From the NCBI GenBank assembly GCA_947074105.1, contig CAMTON010000009.1, forward strand, positions 1 through 62,021: a stretch of DNA of 62,021 nt, read 5' to 3'. This stretch comes from an uncultured Bacteroidales bacterium (GTDB lineage Bacteria > Bacteroidota > Bacteroidia > Bacteroidales > JAUNSR01). The notes beneath the pieces were generated by a model. The model was given only the letters and a program-made list of their open reading frames with translations. It ran no database searches and was not told the origin of the DNA. Positions within the stretch are counted from its first letter, which is position 1. The number at the start of each line of letters is the position of its first letter. The translations under genes and the position numbers were made by a program. This document shows positions 9,353 to 17,240 of this stretch, in pieces.

Positions 9353-9360
9353 CAAAAATA
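9353..9360 (-). promoter_or_regulatory. -7-like element upstream of metF
   Basis: On the minus strand this reads TATTTTTG, matching TAnnTTTG, 39 bases before the metF start codon. No clear -33 element accompanies it. Confidence 0.35.
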
Positions 9361-9585
9361 GAATATAAGGATTAATTATCCATGCTTCTACTAATATTAA
9401 GAATTTTAATCCCATATATACTCATAAATAGATAATTTATCTACTTAGAGGCATTATAAGACTGATAATCGGAAAAAAATTCTCTCTTCGGAAACAGGAT
9501 AATCATTTTCTGCCTTTTTCTTTCGGCAACTAAATTTCCTCAATATTGTTATTTCACAAAAAGCACTAATTATAAATTTATCACT

Positions 9586-10236
9586 ATGAAAAGAACATCA
9601 ATACTATTTGTGGTCTTTCTGACAACATTTTCTTTATTCTCTCAGACAGAATTCGAGTTGATAGAACTCCCTTATGCAATTGACGCTCTTGAACCGGTTA
9701 TAAGCAAATCAACCATCGAACTGCATCATGGCAAACATTTAAAAGGTTATGTAAATAATCTGAATAAGCTGGTAAAAGGAACAGATCTTCAGGATAAACC
9801 TTTATATTTTATCGTAAAAAATTCACAGGGAGCGATTTTCAATAATGCAGGACAGACGCTCAATCATAATCTGTATTTTACTCAGTTTCAGAAGCCGTCA
9901 GAAAATAACACTTTGGACACAAATACTTCTCTTTATAAAGAAATCATAAAAACATGGGGATCTTTTGATAAGTTCAAAGAGGAATATAATAAAGCTGCTA
10001 CCGGTCTGTTCGGTTCCGGGTGGGTATGGTTGTCTAAAAACGAGAACGGATCTCTTGTTATAACACAGCAGGCAAACGGAAGCAATCCTGTTGTTAACGG
10101 ATTGACACCTTTATTAGGAATTGATGTTTGGGAACATGCATATTATCTTGATTACCAAAACCGCAGAGCTGATCATATAAATGCTTTCTGGAAAATAATA
10201 AACTGGAAAAAGATAAATGAAAGATATGTTGAATGA
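9586..10236 (+). CDS. Exported Fe/Mn-family superoxide dismutase
   Basis: A 216-residue superoxide dismutase converting superoxide to hydrogen peroxide and oxygen. All four metal ligands are visible: His47 (ELHHGKH), His94 (LNHNLYF), Asp180 and His184 (DVWEHAYY). The Gln in NNAGQ just before the second ligand is the position typical of iron or cambialistic enzymes. An N-terminal signal peptide of about 20 residues ends at FSQ, so unlike the usual cytosolic enzyme this one should act in the periplasm. The mature part then starts near the normal N-terminus (LPYAIDALEPVI). It is monocistronic with a bidirectional terminator. Confidence 0.92.
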   Translation: MKRTSILFVVFLTTFSLFSQTEFELIELPYAIDALEPVISKSTIELHHGKHLKGYVNNLNKLVKGTDLQDKPLYFIVKNSQGAIFNNAGQTLNHNLYFTQFQKPSENNTLDTNTSLYKEIIKTWGSFDKFKEEYNKAATGLFGSGWVWLSKNENGSLVITQQANGSNPVVNGLTPLLGIDVWEHAYYLDYQNRRADHINAFWKIINWKKINERYVE

Positions 10237-10253
10237 TTTTTTCAATATATACA

Positions 10254-10312
10254 AAAAAGAGAAAGTGCATGACCTAAAAACTTATGTTTTCAGTCATGCA
10301 CTTTCTCTTTTT
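10254..10312. terminator. Bidirectional terminator between sod and rluF
   Basis: A perfect 20-base inverted repeat (10254-10273 and 10293-10312) with A and T runs on either side. It serves the superoxide dismutase on the plus strand and rluF on the minus strand, whose stop codon is at 10325. Confidence 0.88.
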
Positions 10313-10324
10313 ATCTGTTATAAT

Positions 10325-11359
10325 TTATCTTCTTTTTGAACCGCCTCGTGAAGAAGTTGAAGCACCTCTCCTGCCTCCGCTTTGCGACGTAGCATTATTC
10401 TGTCTGCCGCGACGTCCGCCGGATTGTTGTTTGTCTCTTCCCTGAGAAGAAGAATTTCCGGAAGAAGATCTGGAAGAACGGCCTTTCTGCTGCCCGCCTC
10501 CTGCTCTTTGTCCTGCAAAAGAAGCATTGCTTTTAGAAGAAGCAGCTGCTTTGGGAATACGAGACTTCTTTTCCCGACTTTCAGGTCCGTTTTCCTCACT
10601 ATCCTTTTTCCCCGAATCAGATTTCTTTGATGGTGAAGACTTCTGCTTTACAGTATTCTCGGAATCTTCAATCATATCGAATAAAGTTTCAAGTTCAGGT
10701 TCGGTCAGATTTCTCCAGTAACCCTGTTTAAGGTTTCCGAGCTTTATATGCATGATCTGGATACGCTCCAGTTTTGTAACTTCATAATTGAAATATTCGC
10801 ACATTCGTCTGATCTGACGGTTAAGTCCCTGAATCAGTGTGATATGAAATATGTAAGGAGAAATCATCTTTATCTCACATTTACGGGTTACCCTGTCAAG
10901 GATAGGCACTCCATGAGCCATTTTGGTAAGGAATTCCTCTGTTATGGGACGGTTTACCGTAACCAGATATTCTTTTTTATGATTATTTCCTGCACGAAGT
11001 ATCTTATTTACAATATCCCCGTCATTTGTAAGAAGAATAAGTCCCTGCGAGTCTTTATCGAGACGGCCAACTGGAAATATTCTCTGCTGATGTCTTATAA
11101 AATCGACTATATTATCTTTTTCCTGAGGATCAGTGGTACTTACAATACCTACAGGTTTATTAAAAGCGATATATACTGGCTCAACATCATTGACGATAAG
11201 CCTGCCGTTAACTTTGACTTTCTGTCCCGGAAGAACACGCATTCCAAGCGTTGCTCTTTTGCCGTTAATCGTTACACGACCTTCCTCTATGAATCTGTCG
11301 GCTTCTCTTCTTGAGCATATTCCCGAACTGCTTATATATTTATTTAATCTGTATTCCAT
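10325..11359 (-). CDS. rluF: 23S rRNA pseudouridine synthase RluF with disordered basic tail
   Basis: A 344-residue RsuA/RluF-family enzyme. It has an N-terminal S4 RNA-binding domain (about 1-50: [18 protein letters not shown]) and a catalytic domain with the motif [10 protein letters not shown], where Asp101 is the nucleophile. The stretch [18 protein letters not shown] and [18 protein letters not shown] closely resemble E. coli RluF, which modifies U2604 of 23S rRNA. From about residue 235 the protein is a low-complexity tail rich in Ser, Arg, Lys, Gly and Gln, ending SSRGGSKRR. The tail is probably disordered and RNA-binding. Function beyond the family match is inferred. Confidence 0.88.
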   Translation of the reverse strand: MEYRLNKYISSSGICSRREADRFIEEGRVTINGKRATLGMRVLPGQKVKVNGRLIVNDVEPVYIAFNKPVGIVSTTDPQEKDNIVDFIRHQQRIFPVGRLDKDSQGLILLTNDGDIVNKILRAGNNHKKEYLVTVNRPITEEFLTKMAHGVPILDRVTRKCEIKMISPYIFHITLIQGLNRQIRRMCEYFNYEVTKLERIQIMHIKLGNLKQGYWRNLTEPELETLFDMIEDSENTVKQKSSPSKKSDSGKKDSEENGPESREKKSRIPKAAASSKSNASFAGQRAGGGQQKGRSSRSSSGNSSSQGRDKQQSGGRRGRQNNATSQSGGRRGASTSSRGGSKRR

Positions 11360-11431
11360 CTTTTTTATCTCTGAAGCGCAAAGGTAACTAATTTAATGCC
11401 TATATGAAACTTACATCTGACATGCATATTC

Positions 11432-12565
11432 TTAATAAATCCTTTTAATCCACATTGCGAACAATCGGTCTGTAAGAGAATACGACTTATCTGTCTCCGT
11501 TATAAGGTCTCTGTCAAGAAGTTTTTTGGTAGCGGCCTGTACCGAACTTGATGATGCCAGACTGTATCTTTTTATAAATTCGGCTGAAAGAATCAGTTTG
11601 GCATCTCCTTCCTTTGCTATGGCATATAGCAACATCTTCTGTTTCTCGGGAATATTCGACAATATCTCACGGAATATCGTTTCATATAATCCTATCATAT
11701 TATCGATAGCTGTTTCAACGGTTTCCTTTGTACATCTTCCTCCTTTCGGAGTATCAGCAAAAGACTCATTAAAAGTTTTCTGAATATAAAAGGTATGTCC
11801 CGAAAACATATCATAGACACCTTCAACGATATCTCTTTCGATATGTCTGTCTCGTTTTTCAAAATTACTTACAATAAAATCAGTATAAATATCCTTTGGG
11901 ATGGCATGAAGTTCCATTACATCAGCACTACGATAGAAAGGGCGCGCTGAAGAGAGAAACATTGCCTGCATCATGCTTCGTTCACTGCCTGCAAAAATGA
12001 AATTACAGTTATGGATCTTCTGAATATGCGTTCTCAGCAAAGCTTCTATATTATTTTCAGGATACTTTGAAATCTGCTGAAATTCATCAATCGCAACTAT
12101 ACACGGTTTATCGGCTGTAGAAAGTAAACGGAAAATCTCTTCAAGTGTATATTCCGGACGATCTATATCTCCCAGTTCTACATTAAACGACGGCATTCCC
12201 GATACCGGATCAAAGCCGAACTTCCCGTTAAGCGATTTCAAAGTCTGAACAAAAAGTGTTGCCATCTTACTGCTCAGAGGCAATAATGCTTCATATACCG
12301 CTTTACCAAGAAGATATGTAAACTCACGCAGACTGGACGTCTGAAGAATATCAATAAAAAAAGTATAATAATGCTTCTTTATATCCTGCTTCTCATAGCA
12401 GAATCTTATCAATCCCGTTTTCCCCATACGGCGCGGTGAAATAATCACCATATTATTGCCGTTAGTAACCGACTTAATCAGTCTTGCGGACTCATCAACC
12501 CTGTCGCAAAAGAATTCAGGATCAATATTTCCGGTAACAATAAATGGATTTATCTCTTTTGTCAT
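11432..12565 (-). CDS. Orphan AAA family ATPase (ATPase_2/ORC-like)
   Basis: A 377-residue P-loop ATPase. Walker A is PRRMGKTGL near residues 45-53, Walker B is CIVAIDEFQQI, and a sensor-1-like segment FAGSERSMM follows. The C-terminal 90 residues look like a winged helix (AEFIKRYSLASSSSVQAATKKLLDRDLI). This is the architecture of the archaeal-type ATPase_2/STAND group, which is common and mostly uncharacterised in Bacteroidetes. The gene is alone, and inverted repeats lie just upstream of its start codon. No partner toxin or nuclease is adjacent, so a defence role cannot be argued from context. Confidence 0.75.
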   Translation of the reverse strand: MTKEINPFIVTGNIDPEFFCDRVDESARLIKSVTNGNNMVIISPRRMGKTGLIRFCYEKQDIKKHYYTFFIDILQTSSLREFTYLLGKAVYEALLPLSSKMATLFVQTLKSLNGKFGFDPVSGMPSFNVELGDIDRPEYTLEEIFRLLSTADKPCIVAIDEFQQISKYPENNIEALLRTHIQKIHNCNFIFAGSERSMMQAMFLSSARPFYRSADVMELHAIPKDIYTDFIVSNFEKRDRHIERDIVEGVYDMFSGHTFYIQKTFNESFADTPKGGRCTKETVETAIDNMIGLYETIFREILSNIPEKQKMLLYAIAKEGDAKLILSAEFIKRYSLASSSSVQAATKKLLDRDLITETDKSYSLTDRLFAMWIKRIY

Positions 12566-12598
12566 ATCAGAAGTTTATTTATTCAAATATAATTATTC

Positions 12599-12631
12599 AT
12601 TTTGCATTATGCAAATTGAATAATGCAAAAT
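12599..12631. promoter_or_regulatory. Inverted repeat upstream of the AAA ATPase gene
   Basis: A perfect 12-base inverted repeat (12599-12610 and 12620-12631, core TTTTGCATTAT) with a 9-base spacer. It starts 34 bases before the ATPase start codon on the minus strand. The position fits an operator or a 5' leader hairpin of that gene. Confidence 0.4.
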
Positions 12632-12639
12632 AAATAATG

Positions 12640-12659
12640 AAAACTCTTTTTAGAGTTTT
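12640..12659. repeat. Short A/T-flanked hairpin
   Basis: An 8-base inverted repeat, AAAACTCT and AGAGTTTT, around a TTTT loop. It is symmetrical enough to act as a weak terminator on either strand, but no gene ends here. Its role is unknown. Confidence 0.35.
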
Positions 12660-12981
12660 ATTAAATGCAATAGAGAAAAAAATATCATTTCTTTTCGCTC
12701 TCAACCACTCCCTTCCGTGAATCCCGTCTCTTGTCCGTTCATATCCCGGAAGGGAATCCTCAGAATCCTACCCGGAGGAAGATCGATATTCTGCCGTAGA
12801 TCAACGAGGCTCCTACCGGTAATCTCAGATAATAATACAGACAAAATAAAAATAAGATATTTCCGTTTATAGTACAGGAGATATTATGTTTGTTTTTTTG
12901 CATAAACAGGTCTGCATAATGACATTATTTATTTAAAGAAACAATAGAAATATAGTTTTAAAGCACAGGAAAAGAGTATTA

Positions 12982-13010
12982 TTGGAATTTACCCACATTT
13001 ATTATCTTTG
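12982..13010 (+). promoter_or_regulatory. Promoter of the glycosyltransferase cluster
   Basis: TTGG at 12982 and TATCTTTG at 13003-13010 give a -33/-7 pair with 18 bases between them. Transcription would start near 13016, which rules out a translation start at 12982 and leads to the TTG at 13039. Confidence 0.55.
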
Positions 13011-13038
13011 CTTTTATATATCACATTACATTATAGAA

Positions 13039-13782
13039 TTGGAACCTTATAAGAAAAATAAGATACTGTCGGTTATTATCCCTCTTTACAATGAGGAAAA
13101 ATCTGTTACGATCGTTCTTGAAATGATAGCGAAAGTGCAGCTTCCATATGGAATCGGAAAAGAGATAATAATTATAGACGATGCTTCGTCAGACAACAGT
13201 CGTCAGGTTGTGGAAGATTATATCCATAACCATCCTGCCATGAATATACATGCCATTTTTCATTCACGTAATTCGGGGAAAGGATCTGCCATAAGAAGCG
13301 GAATAGAATTTGTTTCTGGTGATTATGTAATTATTCAGGATGCAGATCTTGAATATGACCCGAAAGATTATGCAACACTGCTTAAATGCATGATAGATGA
13401 AAACAGAAAGGTAGTTTACGGATCACGCTTTCTTAAGAAAGAGAATAAACATTCATATCAGAGTTTTTACTGGGGTGGACGTCTTGTTTCTTTTATCACT
13501 AATATCCTTTACGGACAGCGTCTTACGGATGAACCGACATGCTATAAACTTTTTGAGGCCTCACTTATCAGAGATATGAACCTTGAATGTGAAAGATTTG
13601 AATTCTGTCCCGAGATTACCGCAAAGGTCAGTCGCCTTGGCTATAAGATAAAGGAGCTGCCGGTCAATTATTATCCGCGCTCAATTGAAGACGGAAAAAA
13701 AATAACATGGATAGACGGAGTGGAAGCAATATGGGTTCTGATAGTTTATCGGTTTAAAAATATAAGAAATTTCAGAAAATAA
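13039..13782 (+). CDS. Family 2 glycosyltransferase (DPM1-like)
   Basis: A 247-residue GT2 enzyme. It has the N-terminal SVIIPLYNEEKSV strand, the nucleotide-sugar-binding DDASSD (47-52), and DADLEYDP (101-108) with the metal-binding DxD. Overall it most resembles dolichyl/polyprenyl-phosphate mannosyl- or glucosyltransferases, without the C-terminal membrane helices. The upstream in-frame TTG at 12982 lies in the promoter, and the additional residues are not part of the fold, so TTG 13039 (MEPYKK) is preferred. It is followed by a single-span protein and a GT-C-like membrane protein, suggesting a polyprenyl-phosphate sugar donor made here and used by the third gene. Confidence 0.82.
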   Translation: MEPYKKNKILSVIIPLYNEEKSVTIVLEMIAKVQLPYGIGKEIIIIDDASSDNSRQVVEDYIHNHPAMNIHAIFHSRNSGKGSAIRSGIEFVSGDYVIIQDADLEYDPKDYATLLKCMIDENRKVVYGSRFLKKENKHSYQSFYWGGRLVSFITNILYGQRLTDEPTCYKLFEASLIRDMNLECERFEFCPEITAKVSRLGYKIKELPVNYYPRSIEDGKKITWIDGVEAIWVLIVYRFKNIRNFRK

Positions 13783-13797
13783 ATATTTACAGTAATA

Positions 13798-14373
13798 ATG
13801 AAAGAGTCAAAAAAACGGTTCAGAATACCTGCTGTCGTTTTCTGGATAATGAAAAATACAGTTGCGGGAGCAGCAGCATTTCTCCTGATCTTCTTTGTCG
13901 TTTTCAAAGTTCAACCCGGATACAAATGGGTTTATAATACAATGAATAATAACTACAGAGCGATAAAAAGAAATCCTAATGTGACTGATCAGGAAAAAAT
14001 GAGAGCTAAACTCGGCATAAGCTATTCTTATCTTGAATATATAGCAGAAGTCACTCCGAAAGATGCAGTAATTCTTTATCCCGATAAGACAGCTTTGTTT
14101 CCTAAAGATAAGAAAACAGAATTTCGCCATGATATGTATAACAAATTATGGGCTCTGAGATTTCTTTATCCCAGGAAAGTGGTAATGACGAATGAATTTA
14201 ATCAAAGTTCTTACGCCGATAAGATCACTCATATAGCAATTGTAAATGGAGTCGGTTATGAACTTCTGGATTATAATCCTCCCCAGAGACCTACCCATGC
14301 GGTATTTCCGTTAATGAGATCATATATGAACGGACTGATTTCCACATCAGTCAAGGATTCACAAAATAAATAA
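13798..14373 (+). CDS. Hypothetical single-span membrane protein
   Basis: A 191-residue protein I do not recognise. One transmembrane helix lies at about residues 17-38 after a basic N-terminus, so the remaining 150 residues are probably periplasmic. The soluble part contains KLGISYSYLEYIAEVTPKDAVILYPDK, which resembles the extracytoplasmic segments of sugar-transfer membrane enzymes, but no catalytic motif is clear. It is 15 bases after the GT2 gene and 8 bases before the membrane glycosyltransferase gene, so it probably belongs to the same complex or pathway. Confidence 0.6.
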   Translation: MKESKKRFRIPAVVFWIMKNTVAGAAAFLLIFFVVFKVQPGYKWVYNTMNNNYRAIKRNPNVTDQEKMRAKLGISYSYLEYIAEVTPKDAVILYPDKTALFPKDKKTEFRHDMYNKLWALRFLYPRKVVMTNEFNQSSYADKITHIAIVNGVGYELLDYNPPQRPTHAVFPLMRSYMNGLISTSVKDSQNK

Positions 14374-14381
14374 TTAACCCT

Positions 14382-15794
14382 ATGCTTACTACAGGATTAA
14401 TAATTACATTTCTTTTAGGATTATCAGTTATATGCAGTATGACACAGAAGATCTCAATAATTGAGAAAGCAGGTCTTTCTTTTATTATAGGGATTTTTGT
14501 CACAACTGTAGGAATGCTTGTTCTTGATCTTTTCGGCGTAGCGCTTACTGCGGTTTCGATCATCTCTTTTCAGCTTGTAATGACAATACTTTTCAGCCTT
14601 TCTTTTTTCTGTAAGATCAGAAAAAATCTGAAAAGACCGGATTTAAAGAATTTTGCTCTCCCAAGACTTAATTTTATCTGGCTTGTATTTGTTGTTTTTA
14701 TCATATACATCGAATATATGAACTTCACAAAATGTATGTATTTCCCAACTTTTGACCGAGATTCTCTAGCCGGCTTCGACACAATGGGTTTTATCACAGC
14801 TAAGGAACATACATATAAGAATCTTTCGATATTCGACGGCAGTTACGTGCCTGCACTTAACGGACCGGGAAGCTATATTACCTATGCGCCTATGGTACAA
14901 TTAAGTTATGCTTACGTATACATTTTGGGCGCACAGACTTCTAAAATCATACCGGCTCTCATATTTATGTTTTTCATAATCTCATTTTATGGTGTGACAA
15001 GAAGAATAGCGGGTGATACTCTTGCTGCGATAGCAACTTTCTTCTTTACCATAACTCCTGAGATGATAGCATTCTCTTCTATGTCAGCGACAAATGTAAT
15101 ACATGCCGCATATGCATCACTTGGGATAATATATGTAGCGGTATGGATTAAAAAGAAAGATTTAAATAATCTGATTATCGGTGGTCTTCTTCTGGGTGCT
15201 AATATGTGGGCCAGAACAGACGGAATAGTTTTTGTCGGAGCAGCAATGGTTATTGTTATTATTTCTTCGTTAAAAACCGGAAAAATAAAGAATCTTATTA
15301 TTTTCTCTGCATTAGCTATTGCACCTGCTCTTTTCTGGGTGATTTTTCAGAAAAGCGCAGGTATACATGCCGAATCGATTGCCATAACGAGCCTTTTCTA
15401 TGATAAGACGAAAATGCTTAAGATAGGAATATATATACTTGACCTATTACTTAACACAAGCTTTTTCGGATGGACATTTCTGGCTTTTGCTCTTACCATC
15501 GTTACCAATATATGGTTTATCATTCGTAAAGGAGATAATCTGGCCCTTCTGTCAATGATAATTATGGCTCTTACGGCATATATGATATTGCTTTATCAGA
15601 TAGATTATAAATGGGATAAAATTGAGAACGTACTGATGTATTCCGCAAAACGTTTTATGTTTTGTTTCTCACCGATTGTCTGGTATTATTTCAGCACAAA
15701 CAAAGTCACGCTGCTTGCTTTTGAAAAAGTAGACAAATATCTTTCTTATAAAAAAACAGCTACAGAAATAACAAACGAAACCGAAACAGCATAA
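14382..15794 (+). CDS. Polytopic membrane protein, probable GT-C glycosyltransferase
   Basis: A 470-residue protein with about 11-12 hydrophobic segments. A first large loop (about residues 110-165) carries acidic residues (FDRDSLAGFD), the position where ArnT/PMT-type GT-C enzymes have their catalytic acids. Later segments such as NMWARTDGIVFV resemble the WxRxD region of such proteins. It ends the three-gene cluster and is followed by a terminator. I infer transfer of sugar from a polyprenyl phosphate, supplied by the DPM1-like gene, to an unknown acceptor at the periplasmic face. The family assignment rests on topology and weak motifs. Confidence 0.6.
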   Translation: MLTTGLIITFLLGLSVICSMTQKISIIEKAGLSFIIGIFVTTVGMLVLDLFGVALTAVSIISFQLVMTILFSLSFFCKIRKNLKRPDLKNFALPRLNFIWLVFVVFIIYIEYMNFTKCMYFPTFDRDSLAGFDTMGFITAKEHTYKNLSIFDGSYVPALNGPGSYITYAPMVQLSYAYVYILGAQTSKIIPALIFMFFIISFYGVTRRIAGDTLAAIATFFFTITPEMIAFSSMSATNVIHAAYASLGIIYVAVWIKKKDLNNLIIGGLLLGANMWARTDGIVFVGAAMVIVIISSLKTGKIKNLIIFSALAIAPALFWVIFQKSAGIHAESIAITSLFYDKTKMLKIGIYILDLLLNTSFFGWTFLAFALTIVTNIWFIIRKGDNLALLSMIIMALTAYMILLYQIDYKWDKIENVLMYSAKRFMFCFSPIVWYYFSTNKVTLLAFEKVDKYLSYKKTATEITNETETA

Positions 15795-15799
15795 AAGTC

Positions 15800-15839
15800 A
15801 ACAGCCTTTCCGCAATAATGCAGGAAAGGCTGTTTTTTT
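15800..15839 (+). terminator. Terminator of the glycosyltransferase cluster
   Basis: A perfect 12-base inverted repeat (15800-15811 and 15823-15834) followed by seven T residues, 6 bases after the stop codon. Confidence 0.9.
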
Positions 15840-16108
15840 GTTGTGTCAAACAATTAATTAATAGTATGTGAATCGGCAGATTAAGGATGTTATTTCCTTT
15901 CCTGTTGAAAGAATAGAACATCGCTGCAGTAATACGAAAACAGAAAGGGTATATCCTGATTTCATAATTATAAGCTTTATTTCCGATATCATTGATGATC
16001 GTATATTTCTTTATAATATCGTAAAAATAAAAAACCGTTATTACATCAGTAATACAAACAAAGATGATATATCTTTATATCGCATTTTTATATAATAATT
16101 AGTTTTTT
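15840..16108. other. Intergenic stretch without recognised content
   Basis: AT-rich sequence between the glycosyltransferase-cluster terminator and the ATP-grasp-like gene. An open frame of 75 codons at 15868-16095 begins with GTG and encodes no recognisable domain; I regard it as chance. No hairpin or convincing promoter was found. Confidence 0.4.
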
Positions 16109-17221
16109 ATGCGTCTGTTAGTCTTTAATCCATGGAATGATATCGCTCTTGCAAACGGAGATCCTAATTTCTGCCTTCCGGCTGCAGTTTCGGCTATGGC
16201 AGCAGAACTTGCAAAGTTTCCTCTTGCGTGGGCAGATGAAGACGATATCATATATATTCCGGGCAGAATCATAAGACCCGAAATTGCAGAAAAGATAACA
16301 AAAGTAATACCCTGGGGCTGGAGTCCGCTTCTTAAACAAATACTCCTGAAATCGGGTATTCCCGTCGGACTTCTACCCTCAAAGGATGAGTTGGACAATA
16401 TAAGAAGACTATCACACAGAGAGACGTCTGTTATTCTGCTGGATAAGATTCAACAGTCAACCGGATATTCCTATCCTTCTCCTGAACTTCCTCGTGTGTT
16501 TACTGATACGAAAGAAGCTGAAGCATATATAGATACAAATATTCATACGCTATTTAAACTTCCGTGGAGCAGCAGCGGTAAAGGACTTTACTGGTGCGAA
16601 AGGATGGATAAAGCCGAAAGAGACAAAAGAATAGCTGCCTCTATAAAGCGAATGGGATCTGTAACCGTTGAAAAACGACTTGAACGGGTGATAGATTTCG
16701 CAATGCTTTTCAACATTGATGATAAAGGCAATATAATTCATGAGGGTTACTCTATTTTCAAGACTGATGAGAAAGGAGCTTATATGTCGAATATGCTTGC
16801 TTCAAACGAACATATATTTGCAATTTTAGGAAGATATATAGATATAAGACAATTAAATATTCTAAAAGACAATATCATTAATCTTATACCGGATGTTATT
16901 AAATATTATACCGGTCCTTTCGGTATCGATATGATGATTTATCGTGAAAATAATGATTATAAATTACATCCGTGTGTAGAGATTAATCTCAGGACAAGTA
17001 TGGGACATGCAGCGCGCCGGTTTTACGATAAACATTGCTGTGCAGGAACAGGAGAATTCTTTGTGTCGGTACAGAATGATATGAAGCAGTTTACAGATAA
17101 TCTGATTAAGAATTTTCCACATGTAACTGAAAACGGAAAATTAAGGGAAGGATGTCTTCTGCTTACTCCTGTTAATGAAAAGACTAAACATTGTATATAT
17201 GTGATGATTGACAGAATCTGA
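16109..17221 (+). CDS. ATP-grasp-like protein of unknown function
   Basis: A 370-residue protein resembling an ATP-grasp enzyme. KLPWSSSGKGLYW (about 150-162) has the Lys and glycine/serine-rich loop. VEKRLERVIDFAMLF resembles the adenine-contacting Glu region, and GPFGIDMMIY with HPCVEINLRTSMGH gives the acidic and Asn metal ligands at the C-terminal end. The N-terminus (LLVFNPWNDIALANGD) is a separate, conserved-looking block. ATP-grasp enzymes join a carboxylate to an amine or thiol; the substrates here are unknown. The next gene, 19 bases downstream, is a D-2-hydroxyacid dehydrogenase, so the two may form an operon. Confidence 0.65.
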   Translation: MRLLVFNPWNDIALANGDPNFCLPAAVSAMAAELAKFPLAWADEDDIIYIPGRIIRPEIAEKITKVIPWGWSPLLKQILLKSGIPVGLLPSKDELDNIRRLSHRETSVILLDKIQQSTGYSYPSPELPRVFTDTKEAEAYIDTNIHTLFKLPWSSSGKGLYWCERMDKAERDKRIAASIKRMGSVTVEKRLERVIDFAMLFNIDDKGNIIHEGYSIFKTDEKGAYMSNMLASNEHIFAILGRYIDIRQLNILKDNIINLIPDVIKYYTGPFGIDMMIYRENNDYKLHPCVEINLRTSMGHAARRFYDKHCCAGTGEFFVSVQNDMKQFTDNLIKNFPHVTENGKLREGCLLLTPVNEKTKHCIYVMIDRI

Positions 17222-17240
17222 TATTTAATATTTATAATAT

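Larger units (their letters stand above)
12566..13038. other. Gene-free stretch with structured segments
   Basis: No coding region. It holds an inverted repeat at 12599-12631, a short hairpin at 12640-12659, and a stretch at about 12690-12835 that is visibly richer in G and C than the surroundings and contains a 9-base inverted repeat (12709-12717 and 12747-12755). The promoter of the glycosyltransferase gene is at the right end. The GC-richer part could be a small RNA or a decayed element. Confidence 0.5.

Noticed and set aside
10382-10721. Two plus-strand frames opposite rluF
   Set aside because: They are antisense to the rluF tail and domain and reflect its biased codon composition.
11432-12565. 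Anti-phage or toxin-antitoxin system around the orphan AAA ATPase
   Set aside because: No nuclease, toxin or second effector gene is adjacent; both neighbours are housekeeping or glycosyltransfer genes.
15868-16095. 75-codon plus-strand frame starting with GTG
   Set aside because: No recognisable domain, no promoter and no conserved-looking composition; it is likely a chance frame in AT-rich DNA.
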